64,000 nucleotides of DNA, from the NCBI RefSeq assembly GCF_030812335.1, contig NZ_JAUSSN010000003.1, forward strand, positions 310,001-374,000, given 5' to 3'. Positions within the stretch are counted from its first letter, which is position 1, and each line of letters opens with the position of its first letter. This document shows, piece by piece, positions 16,809 to 24,525 of the stretch. Below the pieces are notes generated by a model. That model worked only from the letters and a program-made list of their open reading frames with translations, was not told where the DNA came from and ran no database searches. Both the position numbers and the translations under genes were made by a program. The DNA is from Pseudarthrobacter oxydans. GTDB lineage: Bacteria > Actinomycetota > Actinomycetes > Actinomycetales > Micrococcaceae.

Positions 16809-17660
16809 GTGGCACGCAGAGGCAGCTTGCGCCGTTGGGTTGTGCTGCTGCTGACCCTGGTCCTGGTGGCGGGCGCGGTGTACACGGCCCTGGCGTTCGT
16901 CCAGCGCTCGGAAGTCCTCATCACCGAACGCTGCACGGCCGCGGGCGGCGGCACTGCCCAGCTTGCCACCGACCAGGCGGCCAATGCCGGTCTCATCACG
17001 GCTGTTGCCGTCCGCCGCGGGCTCCCGGCCCGGGCCGCCAGCATCGCGCTGGCCACGGCCATGCAGGAGTCCAAGATCCGGAACATCGGCCACGGTGACC
17101 AGGCCGGCCCTGACTCCCGCGGGCTCTTCCAGCAGCGCCCCTCGCAGGGCTGGGGCACCACGGAACAGGTGATGGACCCGCACCACGCGAGCAACGCCTT
17201 CTACGATGCCCTGGTGAAGGTCCCGGGCTACCAGACGCTGGAAATCACCGATGCCGCACAGCGGGTCCAGCGTTCCGCCTACCCGGACGCCTACGCCCAG
17301 CACGAGGCGATGGCCCGCGCCTTTGCGTCGTCGCTGACCGGACAGACCGCCGCGGGCCTCGACTGCACGCTGCGCGACCCCGACGCAGCCGGCGACCCGG
17401 CGGCCGTGCAGGAACGCCTTACCTCCGACTTTGGTGCGGTCCCGGCATCCACGGAGGGCCGCACCCTCGTCCTGGAGGCCGAGGGTGACCGTGCGTGGGC
17501 CGTGGCCCAGTGGGCGGTTGCCAACGCCAAGGCCCTCTCCATCACGGAAGTCCAGACGGAGGGGCGCAGCTGGACGCGGCAGGACCGCAACGGCTGGCAG
17601 GCCTCCGAGGTCCCGGCGGGACAGGTCAGGGTCACTGTCGCGGAGGCGCCGACGCAGTAG
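16809..17660 (+). CDS. Membrane-anchored protein with a lysozyme-like domain
   Basis: 283 residues from the GTG at 16809, chosen because AGGGAG sits 8 nt upstream; an earlier TTG at 16743 has no ribosome-binding site. An N-terminal membrane helix (about 9-30) anchors an outside domain. In that domain ALATAMQESKIRNI, SRGLFQQRPSQGWGT and VMDPHHASNAFY resemble the lytic transglycosylase/goose-lysozyme fold, with E87 of MQES in the position of the catalytic glutamate. Homologues are sometimes labelled heavy-metal transporter, which the sequence does not support. The link with dapD suggests a peptidoglycan-related job; this is inference. Confidence 0.6.
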   Translation: MARRGSLRRWVVLLLTLVLVAGAVYTALAFVQRSEVLITERCTAAGGGTAQLATDQAANAGLITAVAVRRGLPARAASIALATAMQESKIRNIGHGDQAGPDSRGLFQQRPSQGWGTTEQVMDPHHASNAFYDALVKVPGYQTLEITDAAQRVQRSAYPDAYAQHEAMARAFASSLTGQTAAGLDCTLRDPDAAGDPAAVQERLTSDFGAVPASTEGRTLVLEAEGDRAWAVAQWAVANAKALSITEVQTEGRSWTRQDRNGWQASEVPAGQVRVTVAEAPTQ

Positions 17661-17741
17661 CGGCACGTCCGCAGGTGCGTCCGTGCGGCGGTCCGTGCAT
17701 GCGGTCCCCTGGTGTGGTCCGTGCGTGCGGTCCGTGCGGAC

Positions 17742-18353
17742 TCAGACCAGCAGGTCCACTACCGGCTGCACATAGCTCCGGAACAGTTCCGGCTGGGACA
17801 GCAGATCCGAGCTCATGATGATCTTGTCCGGCTCCAGGTACCAGGCCCGCGGCTCGGCCAGCGGCAGCTCGATGATGGTCAGGTTGAAATCATTGGCGGC
17901 CCGGCCCACCTCCAGCAGCCGGTCCTCCACCATGTCCTGCAGCAGCTGCACCCCGCCGGCGGCCTCACGTTCGGCCTCCAGGGCCAGGTACTCACTGCGG
18001 CGTTCCCGCGCCCAGGACAGCGCCGCACCGAAATGCGCCTGCAGCACACGCCGGAGGGCCGGGGAATTACTGAAGGCGCGGAAGCCGGGCGGGCCCAGTT
18101 CCGGCGACATCTCGGGATGGGCCTTGAGGAGCTGCTCCCACCAGGCTTCCCACTCCGTCTTGAGCGCACTGATTCCGCCTACCTCCGCAATGAGGTGCGT
18201 GTGGTCCGCGGGCCGGATCTTCGGTGCCGCGTGACAGAGTGCCGGGTGCCCCGCGGTGTCCAGGCCGGCGGCGTCGCGAACGTACAGTGCAATGAGCATC
18301 GGACCCGAAGTGTCCATGGTGATCCGCCAGCCCGGCCCGCCTGTGTGGTGCAT
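17742..18353 (-). CDS. Conserved protein of unknown function
   Basis: 203 residues; I do not recognise a family. It has no signal peptide and no membrane helix. The middle is strongly helical and charged (WARERRSEYLALEAEREAAGG), and the C-terminal part looks alpha/beta (NLTIIELPLAEPRAWYLEPDKIIMSSDL). The start at 18353 has an excellent AAGGAGG ribosome-binding site. It has its own promoter-like element overlapping a palindrome just after the tetR stop, so it is the likely regulatory target of that repressor. Downstream (17661-17741) lie short GGTCCGTGC repeats without a clear hairpin. Confidence 0.75.
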   Translation of the reverse strand: MHHTGGPGWRITMDTSGPMLIALYVRDAAGLDTAGHPALCHAAPKIRPADHTHLIAEVGGISALKTEWEAWWEQLLKAHPEMSPELGPPGFRAFSNSPALRRVLQAHFGAALSWARERRSEYLALEAEREAAGGVQLLQDMVEDRLLEVGRAANDFNLTIIELPLAEPRAWYLEPDKIIMSSDLLSQPELFRSYVQPVVDLLV

Positions 18354-18385
18354 CCAACTGCCTCCTTGGCAAGACGTACGTTTCC

Positions 18386-18414
18386 AGTGTATTCCCCAAG
18401 TTAACGCACGTTAA
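18386..18414 (-). promoter_or_regulatory. Promoter with overlapping palindromic operator
   Basis: On the minus strand TTAACG (18414-18409) is 17 nt from TACACT (18391-18386), a fair -35/-10 pair. The -35 is one arm of the palindrome TTAACG-N2-CGTTAA at 18401-18414, which also covers the stop codon of the TetR gene. This is the layout of a repressor site that blocks polymerase. Confidence 0.55.
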
Positions 18415-19100
18415 TGTCTGCCAGCGTAGCTGCCCAGCCCGTTGAGGTGGGATTCCAACACGTCGCTGCACATCTGCGCGGTCATCCACTCGGGCTGCAG
18501 CAGGGCGTGCAGGGTGAGCCCGTCCAGGGTGGCCAGGAGCCGTTCCGCTTCGGTGACGAGGCGCTGCTGCTCCGCCGCCGGGTCGGGCTCAGCCGCGTCG
18601 TTCCCGGCCGCGTTGGCCCCGGCTCCGGACGTGCCGGCCCCGGCGCCGGCGGACAGTTCCATCACGAGCCGCCCGACGATCGCGGCCACGGCGCGGTGGC
18701 TCCGGTCCGCTTCCGGGGCGAGGAACGGCTTGGTCCTGGCCGCGGCCTTGAACGCCATCCAGACGCAGGCGTCGACGGCGCGCTCCTCATCCAGCGGAAG
18801 AAACTCACCCAGCAGGGTTAATACACCCTCGTGGTGCTGCGGAGTGCCGGGCTGCGACTCCGCGAGGCGCTCATCGGCTGCCGCCAGCCGGCGGACGATC
18901 CGGTCCACGACGACCCCGAAGGAGTGGGCCAGGAGCTCGTCGCTGCTGGCGAAGTAGTGCCGGACCGATCCGACCGCCAGTTCGGCCTCGTCCGCGACTT
19001 CGCGGAGCGAGGCCCTTTCGAGCCCGTCTGCTGCGACGATCCGGAAAACCGCTTCGACCACTTCTTGGCGCCGCAAAGCGGCGTCGACAAATTTGGGCAT
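18411..19100 (-). CDS. TetR-family transcriptional regulator
   Basis: 229 residues. The N-terminal helix-turn-helix (about 12-58) is typical: VVEAVFRIVAADGLERASLREVADEAELAVGSVRHYFASSDELLAHSF. The C-terminal ligand/dimer domain resembles the BetI-like group (VDACVWMAFKAAARTKPFL, DGLTLHALLQPEWMT). An Ala/Gly-rich linker (AGAGAGTSGAGANAAG) interrupts it. The gene is followed by a palindrome and promoter for the next gene on the same strand, which it probably controls. The ligand is unknown. Confidence 0.88.
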   Translation of the reverse strand: MPKFVDAALRRQEVVEAVFRIVAADGLERASLREVADEAELAVGSVRHYFASSDELLAHSFGVVVDRIVRRLAAADERLAESQPGTPQHHEGVLTLLGEFLPLDEERAVDACVWMAFKAAARTKPFLAPEADRSHRAVAAIVGRLVMELSAGAGAGTSGAGANAAGNDAAEPDPAAEQQRLVTEAERLLATLDGLTLHALLQPEWMTAQMCSDVLESHLNGLGSYAGRH

Positions 19101-19235
19101 TCGTCTTTTTTAGCACGGATGTGCGCGAACGGCTGCGGGCCACACCGTCGGCAGTCCGACGGCCGCGCGGTGGTCCGGCCCCGTCCGGGTGCGGGATGGT
19201 CGGTCAGCCTGCCCCGGTGCGGGACCCGAGTGACA

Positions 19236-19279
19236 ACGACACCGGCCGCGCACCCCGTGGGGTGAGCGGCCGGCGTCGT
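19236..19279 (-). terminator. Terminator hairpin after gltA
   Basis: ACGAC-A-CCGGCCGC (19236-19249) pairs with GCGGCCGG-C-GTCGT (19266-19279) with one mismatch, and an inner ACCCC/GGGGT stem adds to it. It lies 30 bp past the gltA stop. There is no clear U-run on the minus strand. Confidence 0.7.
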
Positions 19280-19309
19280 ACTCTTGTTGCTGCTTTTGTC
19301 TACTAAGGA

Positions 19310-20593
<1,284 letters not shown>

Positions 20594-20821
20594 GGAGTCT
20601 CCTCTGAGGCGTCGGGGCCTCTGTAGAAAGCTGGTCCAACTTTTGGTGAAGCCGCCCACGGAACCTGTTTTAGCCACGGATTCCAACGGCTGCGCTGCCT
20701 TCTTGTGGAAAGCCACCATTGATAGTCAGTTAAAAACTACCTTCAGTTTCCGGGTGGCACTAATCCAAGGCCGTCCGGTCCTACCCAAAACGCGCCAGTT
20801 GTGGCACGTGTCACTGCATTG

Positions 20822-21970
20822 TTACGCGCCTGCGGCCAGTCGGGAGGCGGCGGCGTCGATCCGCTCATCGCTTGCCGTGAGCGCCACGCGGATGAATCCG
20901 TTGCCGGCGTCGCCGTAGAACACGCCAGGACCGACGACGATCCCGCGGTCCGCGAGCCGGCCGACAGTGTCCCAGGTGGGTTCGCCCGCGGTGGCCCAGA
21001 GGTAGAGCCCGGCGCGGGATTCGTGGATGGTCAGCCCGAACCGCTCAAGAGCCGGCACGATCCGTTCGCGGCGTCCGCGGTACAGGTCCTTCTGCGCCTG
21101 GACGTGTACATCGTCGCCAAGGGCAACCCGCATAGCTTCCTGGACCGGGTACGGAACGATCATGCCGGCGTGTTTGCGGCTGTTGACCAGGTTCGCCACG
21201 ATGGCGGGGTCACCGGCGACGAAGGCGGCGCGGTAGCCGGCCAGGTTGGACTGTTTGCTCAGCGAGTACACGGCCAGGAGGCCCTCATGTGAGCCCTCCG
21301 CGACCTGCGGGTCCAGGATGCTGGGCACCGGGGAGCCGCCGCGCTGGAGGTCCCATTCGCCCCAGCCGAGTTCGGCATAGCACTCGTCCGAGGCCACGAC
21401 GGCGCCGAGCTCGCGGGCCTGCCGGACGATCCGGCGCAGCGATTCGGCGTCGCGCACACTGCCCGTGGGGTTTGCCGGGGAGTTGATCCAGACCAGGCGC
21501 ACCCGTGCGCGGGTGCCGGCGTCGAGCTCGTCCAGGTCGTCCGCGGCGATGTGCTCGGCCCCGGCGAACGTGGCGCCGATGTCGTACGTGGGGTAGGCGA
21601 CCGTCGGGCGGACGACGACGTCGCGCGGTTTGAGGCCGAGCAGGAACGGGAGCCAGGCCACGAGTTCCTTGGAGCCCACGGTGGGCATGATGTCCTGCGG
21701 ATCCAGCCCGGGCACGCCGCGGCGGCGCTCAAACCACGCCGCGATAGCTTCCCGGAGCCCGGCTGTGCCGTGGACCGTCGGGTAGCCGGGAGCGTTGGCC
21801 GCCGCGCGCAGGGCCTCCTGCACCACCGCGGGGGTGGCGTCCACCGGAGTGCCGATGGACAGGTTCGCGACTCCCCCGGGGTGTTCGGCAGCCCGGGCCA
21901 GATACGGCGCCAGGGCTTCCCACGGGTAGTCGGGCAGGCTGAGGCCGAAGCTGCGCAGCGCAGAAGTCAC
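20822..21970 (-). CDS. dapC: Succinyldiaminopimelate transaminase
   Basis: 382 residues, PLP fold type I class I/II aminotransferase. GYPTVHGTAGLREAI, VRLVWINSPANPTGSV, SDECYAELGW and the PLP lysine in YSLSKQSNLAGYR are all present, with the phosphate/carboxylate arginine in FIRVALT. It converts N-succinyl-2-amino-6-ketopimelate to N-succinyl-LL-DAP, the step between DapD and DapE. It follows fdxA by 12 bp on the same strand; the fdxA-dapC pair is conserved in actinobacteria. Confidence 0.93.
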   Translation of the reverse strand: MTSALRSFGLSLPDYPWEALAPYLARAAEHPGGVANLSIGTPVDATPAVVQEALRAAANAPGYPTVHGTAGLREAIAAWFERRRGVPGLDPQDIMPTVGSKELVAWLPFLLGLKPRDVVVRPTVAYPTYDIGATFAGAEHIAADDLDELDAGTRARVRLVWINSPANPTGSVRDAESLRRIVRQARELGAVVASDECYAELGWGEWDLQRGGSPVPSILDPQVAEGSHEGLLAVYSLSKQSNLAGYRAAFVAGDPAIVANLVNSRKHAGMIVPYPVQEAMRVALGDDVHVQAQKDLYRGRRERIVPALERFGLTIHESRAGLYLWATAGEPTWDTVGRLADRGIVVGPGVFYGDAGNGFIRVALTASDERIDAAASRLAAGA

Positions 21971-21982
21971 CGACGCCCCGCC

Positions 21983-22309
21983 CTAGCTCTCTTGGTTCTG
22001 CGGCGGCAGGGCGGCAATCATCGGGTGGTCGGTGTGGGTGTTGCCGACTTTCGCGGCCCCGCCCGGGGACCCCAGATCGTCGAAAAACTCCACGTTGGCC
22101 TTGTAGTAGTCGGCCCATTCTTCGGGCGTGTCATCCTCGTAGTAGATGGCCTCGACGGGGCAGACCGGCTCGCAGGCACCGCAGTCCACGCACTCGTCGG
22201 GGTGGATATACAGGGAACGCTCACCCTCGTAGATGCAATCAACGGGGCATTCTTCAATACATGCCTTGTCCTTGACATCTACACACGGCTGCGCGATTAC
22301 GTACGTCAC
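21983..22309 (-). CDS. fdxA: Ferredoxin (7Fe type)
   Basis: 108 residues from the GTG at 22309 (VTYVIAQPCVD), which is where the family begins; 14 extra codons upstream have no match. The cysteines fit a 3Fe-4S plus 4Fe-4S ferredoxin: CVDVKDKACIEECPVDCIY followed by CVDCGACEPVCPVEAI. The acidic C-terminal half is typical of the FdxA/FdxC group. It is an electron carrier in the cytoplasm; the partner enzymes are not known. Operon with dapC. Confidence 0.93.
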   Translation of the reverse strand: MTYVIAQPCVDVKDKACIEECPVDCIYEGERSLYIHPDECVDCGACEPVCPVEAIYYEDDTPEEWADYYKANVEFFDDLGSPGGAAKVGNTHTDHPMIAALPPQNQES

Positions 22310-22463
22310 GTCCCTGGCCTCTCCACTCTGGTTCCGGCAAGTGCCGGACAACTGCTCCCGGCCTGAGCGCCGGCTGCTGACTTCTGAGCCTATTATCTCC
22401 CAGCCGGTTCCCGCGAACCTAGCCGGGCGTCACACGGGTCCGCACTCTGGAATCCAACCGACC

Positions 22464-22469
22464 TAGTAT
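22464..22469 (+). promoter_or_regulatory. Putative -10 box (TAGTAT) for the SH3-like gene
   Basis: TAGTAT-GGACGG-GTG: the hexamer ends exactly 6 nt before the start at 22476, consistent with a leaderless transcript. Confidence 0.45.
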
Positions 22470-22475
22470 GGACGG

Positions 22476-22721
22476 GTGAGTTCCTCGAAGCCGTCGCCCC
22501 AAGAGTTCCTGGCCGCTGCCGAGCCCGGCACCCGGGTCGTGGTCAGGTACCGGATTGAGGGCGGGCTGACGGACGCCCTGGGCGAGCTCGTGGCGCGCAC
22601 CGAGGACGGCTGCACCATCCGCACCCGGCGCTCCGACGTCGTGATCCCGCTGCCGCTGGTGGTGGCCGCCAAACAGGTCCCGCCCCCGCCGCCCCGCCGC
22701 GCCCCGCGCCAGCAGCCCTAA
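22476..22721 (+). CDS. Small SH3-like domain protein (Rv0428c N-terminal type)
   Basis: 81 residues. The whole protein is a short beta-rich domain: TRVVVRYRIEGGLTDALGELV, then DGCTIRTRRSDVVIPLPLVVAAKQVPPPPPRRAP. This resembles the SH3-like segment that precedes a GNAT acetyltransferase in the M. tuberculosis Rv0428c family, but here it stands alone without the acetyltransferase. It is divergent from fdxA. Function unknown; it may be a split-off regulatory or binding domain. Confidence 0.7.
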   Translation: MSSSKPSPQEFLAAAEPGTRVVVRYRIEGGLTDALGELVARTEDGCTIRTRRSDVVIPLPLVVAAKQVPPPPPRRAPRQQP

Positions 22722-22780
22722 CCCCCCCGCCCCGGACCTCCCACGCCCAGCCCAGCCTGCCTCACCCCTCCCCGCCCGGT

Positions 22781-22950
22781 GGACATGCCCTCCCCTGGCC
22801 TCGGCCAATGGACATATAGCCACTATGTCCATTCGCGGCCCCACCGCTGTACATGTCCCCGCGGTCCGGTCGGCGAATGTGGGGCATGTCCAGCCGTCAC
22901 TGTGAACTCTGGACATTTGCATGAGTGGGAACCGCGACTCGGAGGACATC
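22781..22950. repeat. Left array of spaced GGACAT / GGGCATGTCC motifs
   Basis: In the 236-bp gap after the SH3-like gene, the motif or its core recurs at about 27-34 bp steps: GGACATGCCC at 22781 (the reverse complement of GGGCATGTCC), the inverted repeat AATGGACATA-N7-TATGTCCATT at 22807-22833, ACATGTCC at 22851, GGGCATGTCC at 22882, TGGACAT at 22910 and GGACATC at 22944. The sequence between copies differs. The array reaches the stop of the nuclease gene. No open frame is convincing here. Confidence 0.75.
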
Positions 22951-22957
22951 TCCGGCG

Positions 22958-23767
22958 CTAGGCCGCAGCGGAGATGCTGTTGAGCGCCTCGCGGACCATC
23001 GCGATGAACTCATCGGGCCGGTTCAGCAGCAGCGTGTAGCTGACCACAAGCGTCGGGATGCCGAGCCGGGTTGTGACGTTCCAGCGGCGCCGGTCCTCCT
23101 CGAAGCTTGCCCGGTCCATGTGGAAAGCCGCCCCGTCGGTCTCAATGCCGAGCCGGCCGTCGACCATGAGGTCAAGGTGGCCCATGCCCGGGATGTTGAC
23201 CTGGGACTCCACATGGAACCCTGCCCTGCGCAGCCAATACCGGGCCATGCACTCGATGATGGACTGCGATTGCGGGACGATCCTGGCCACCAGCCGGCGC
23301 TCCCTCGCGTCGTTGCGCCCGGCCAGCCGATGCCGCAGCCCCGAGAGGCTTAAGCCTTTGACGACGACGGCGGACTCGGCAATGACGAGACCGTCGAGTT
23401 CCGGGAGGCATCGCAGGCTTTGAACAACAGTGTCCAGCAGCGTGGGCGGCGCGGCGGAGCGGTGGCAAATGAAGCCCGGATAGGGGCGGCTGTGGGTGAT
23501 CGCAATATGGGGTTGCACGGGCGGTTCGAGCACCCAGAGCCCCTGGAACTGCGCCGCAGTGGCGCACGCGGGCTCGGCCGGAAGCGACCGGATGGCGACG
23601 AGCTCGGCATCGGCACCCGGGACCGCGTAAACGCCCCGGGCCACCCGGGAGACTGCGCCCCGGGACAGGGCTGCCTTGAGCTGGAAGTCGGAGACTCCCG
23701 CGGCAGCGAGGTGTTTGGCGCGGGCGACGCCGTCGTAACGTGAAAGTACTTCCATGACATTGACCAT
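22958..23767 (-). CDS. AbiEi-like winged helix fused to a DUF559/Vsr-like endonuclease
   Basis: About 269 residues from the ATG at 23767 (MVNVMEV); the ATG at 23755 is possible too, and a much longer open frame runs through the repeat array and was rejected. Residues 1-60 resemble the AbiEi antitoxin N-terminal winged helix (ARAKHLAAAGVSDFQL, GAVSRVARGVYAVPGA). Residues 165-260 look like a Vsr/DUF559 nuclease: E172 (SIIECMARYWL), D199 (GHLDLMVDG), E209 and D211 (GIETDGAAFH), H216 and FEEDRRRWN. No partner toxin gene is adjacent. Codon use is less biased than in neighbours, which suggests later acquisition. Both flanks carry the same spaced motif. Confidence 0.75.
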   Translation of the reverse strand: MVNVMEVLSRYDGVARAKHLAAAGVSDFQLKAALSRGAVSRVARGVYAVPGADAELVAIRSLPAEPACATAAQFQGLWVLEPPVQPHIAITHSRPYPGFICHRSAAPPTLLDTVVQSLRCLPELDGLVIAESAVVVKGLSLSGLRHRLAGRNDARERRLVARIVPQSQSIIECMARYWLRRAGFHVESQVNIPGMGHLDLMVDGRLGIETDGAAFHMDRASFEEDRRRWNVTTRLGIPTLVVSYTLLLNRPDEFIAMVREALNSISAAA

Positions 23768-23769
23768 GC

Positions 23770-24076
23770 GGACATCGTGGCGCCCAGGCCCCGGGCCGGA
23801 ACAGGGCCGGGATCCGCTATGTGCAAAAGGGCATGCCCGGCGGACCGGGCCCGGTGGGGACCTGTTCCGCGGCGGGCCTGGTGCACGTCCCTGGTCAGCA
23901 ATGGGCATGTCCGCGGGCAGCGCGCGGGGAACGGGCATGTCCCGCCTGCGGGCGGAGCGAAGAAGGGGCATGTCCCGCGGCAGGTGCAGCGGACGGACAT
24001 ACTGCGCCTATGTCCATCCTTGGCCGCGAAAAATGGGCATGTCCCCCGGGGCGGAGGGCGAAGAATGGGCATGTCC
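23770..24076. repeat. Right array of spaced GGGCATGTCC motifs
   Basis: This 346-bp gap (23768-24113) has no gene. Exact GGGCATGTCC copies start at 23903, 23933, 23966, 24035 and 24067, with variants GGGCATGCCC at 23829 and GGACATC at 23770. Between 23966 and 24035 lies GGACATA-N7-TATGTCC (23995-24015). Copy-to-copy steps (by right end) are 30, 33, 40, 29 and 32 bp. Most copies continue as CGCGGGCAG and are preceded by GAA-rich DNA, giving a degenerate unit of about 30 bp. Not a CRISPR: repeats are too short and no cas gene is near. Confidence 0.8.
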
Positions 24077-24113
24077 CGCGGGCAGGGTGGCGTGCTGTGG
24101 TGCGGCGGTGTGG

Positions 24114-24491
24114 CTAAGCCGTGGCCGGCCGGTAGCGCCGGCACCAGGCCAGCATGCCGATGGTGACCACCGCGATGCCGTAGATCCAGAGGTTTCCTGC
24201 CAGGTCGCCGACGATGAGGCGCTTGCCGTTCTCCAGGGTGGACCACCAGCCGGCCAGCGCGTAGCAGAGCGCGCCGCAGACCGCCGTCGGGAGCGCGGAA
24301 CGGAACGCGGCGCCGAGCCACAGCTCGACGGAGCCCAGCAGCACCAGCGCGGCGGCGGCGCCCCACGGCACCTCGACGCCCGCCACCAGGAAGTCCTGCC
24401 CGTGCAGGACCGTGCCGGCGAGGGCAGCAAAAAGAGCTGCCGGCACGGCGGCGGCAATACCGCCTGCCATGCCGGCAGCTCTCCTATTCAC
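24114..24491 (-). CDS. Small four-helix membrane protein (DUF6113-like)
   Basis: 125 residues, nearly all hydrophobic, with four likely membrane helices (about 8-29, 38-60, 66-86, 98-116) and short charged loops (STLENGKRLIVGD). It follows typA by 34 bp on the same strand. Its size, topology and place resemble the DUF6113-type membrane protein found near mshB and typA in actinobacteria; mshB itself is not in this window. No function can be assigned. Confidence 0.65.
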   Translation of the reverse strand: MNRRAAGMAGGIAAAVPAALFAALAGTVLHGQDFLVAGVEVPWGAAAALVLLGSVELWLGAAFRSALPTAVCGALCYALAGWWSTLENGKRLIVGDLAGNLWIYGIAVVTIGMLAWCRRYRPATA

Positions 24492-24525
24492 AAACGATCC
24501 GATTCTTCAGCGCAGAACGCGAAGA

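Noticed and set aside
23903..24076. CRISPR array
   Set aside because: The exact repeat is only 10 bp, unit spacing varies from 29 to 40 bp, and no cas genes are present.
23350..24366. Open frames with repeated TCPFF or GHVP peptides
   Set aside because: The repeated peptides simply reflect the GGGCATGTCC motif read in different frames; no coding signal otherwise.
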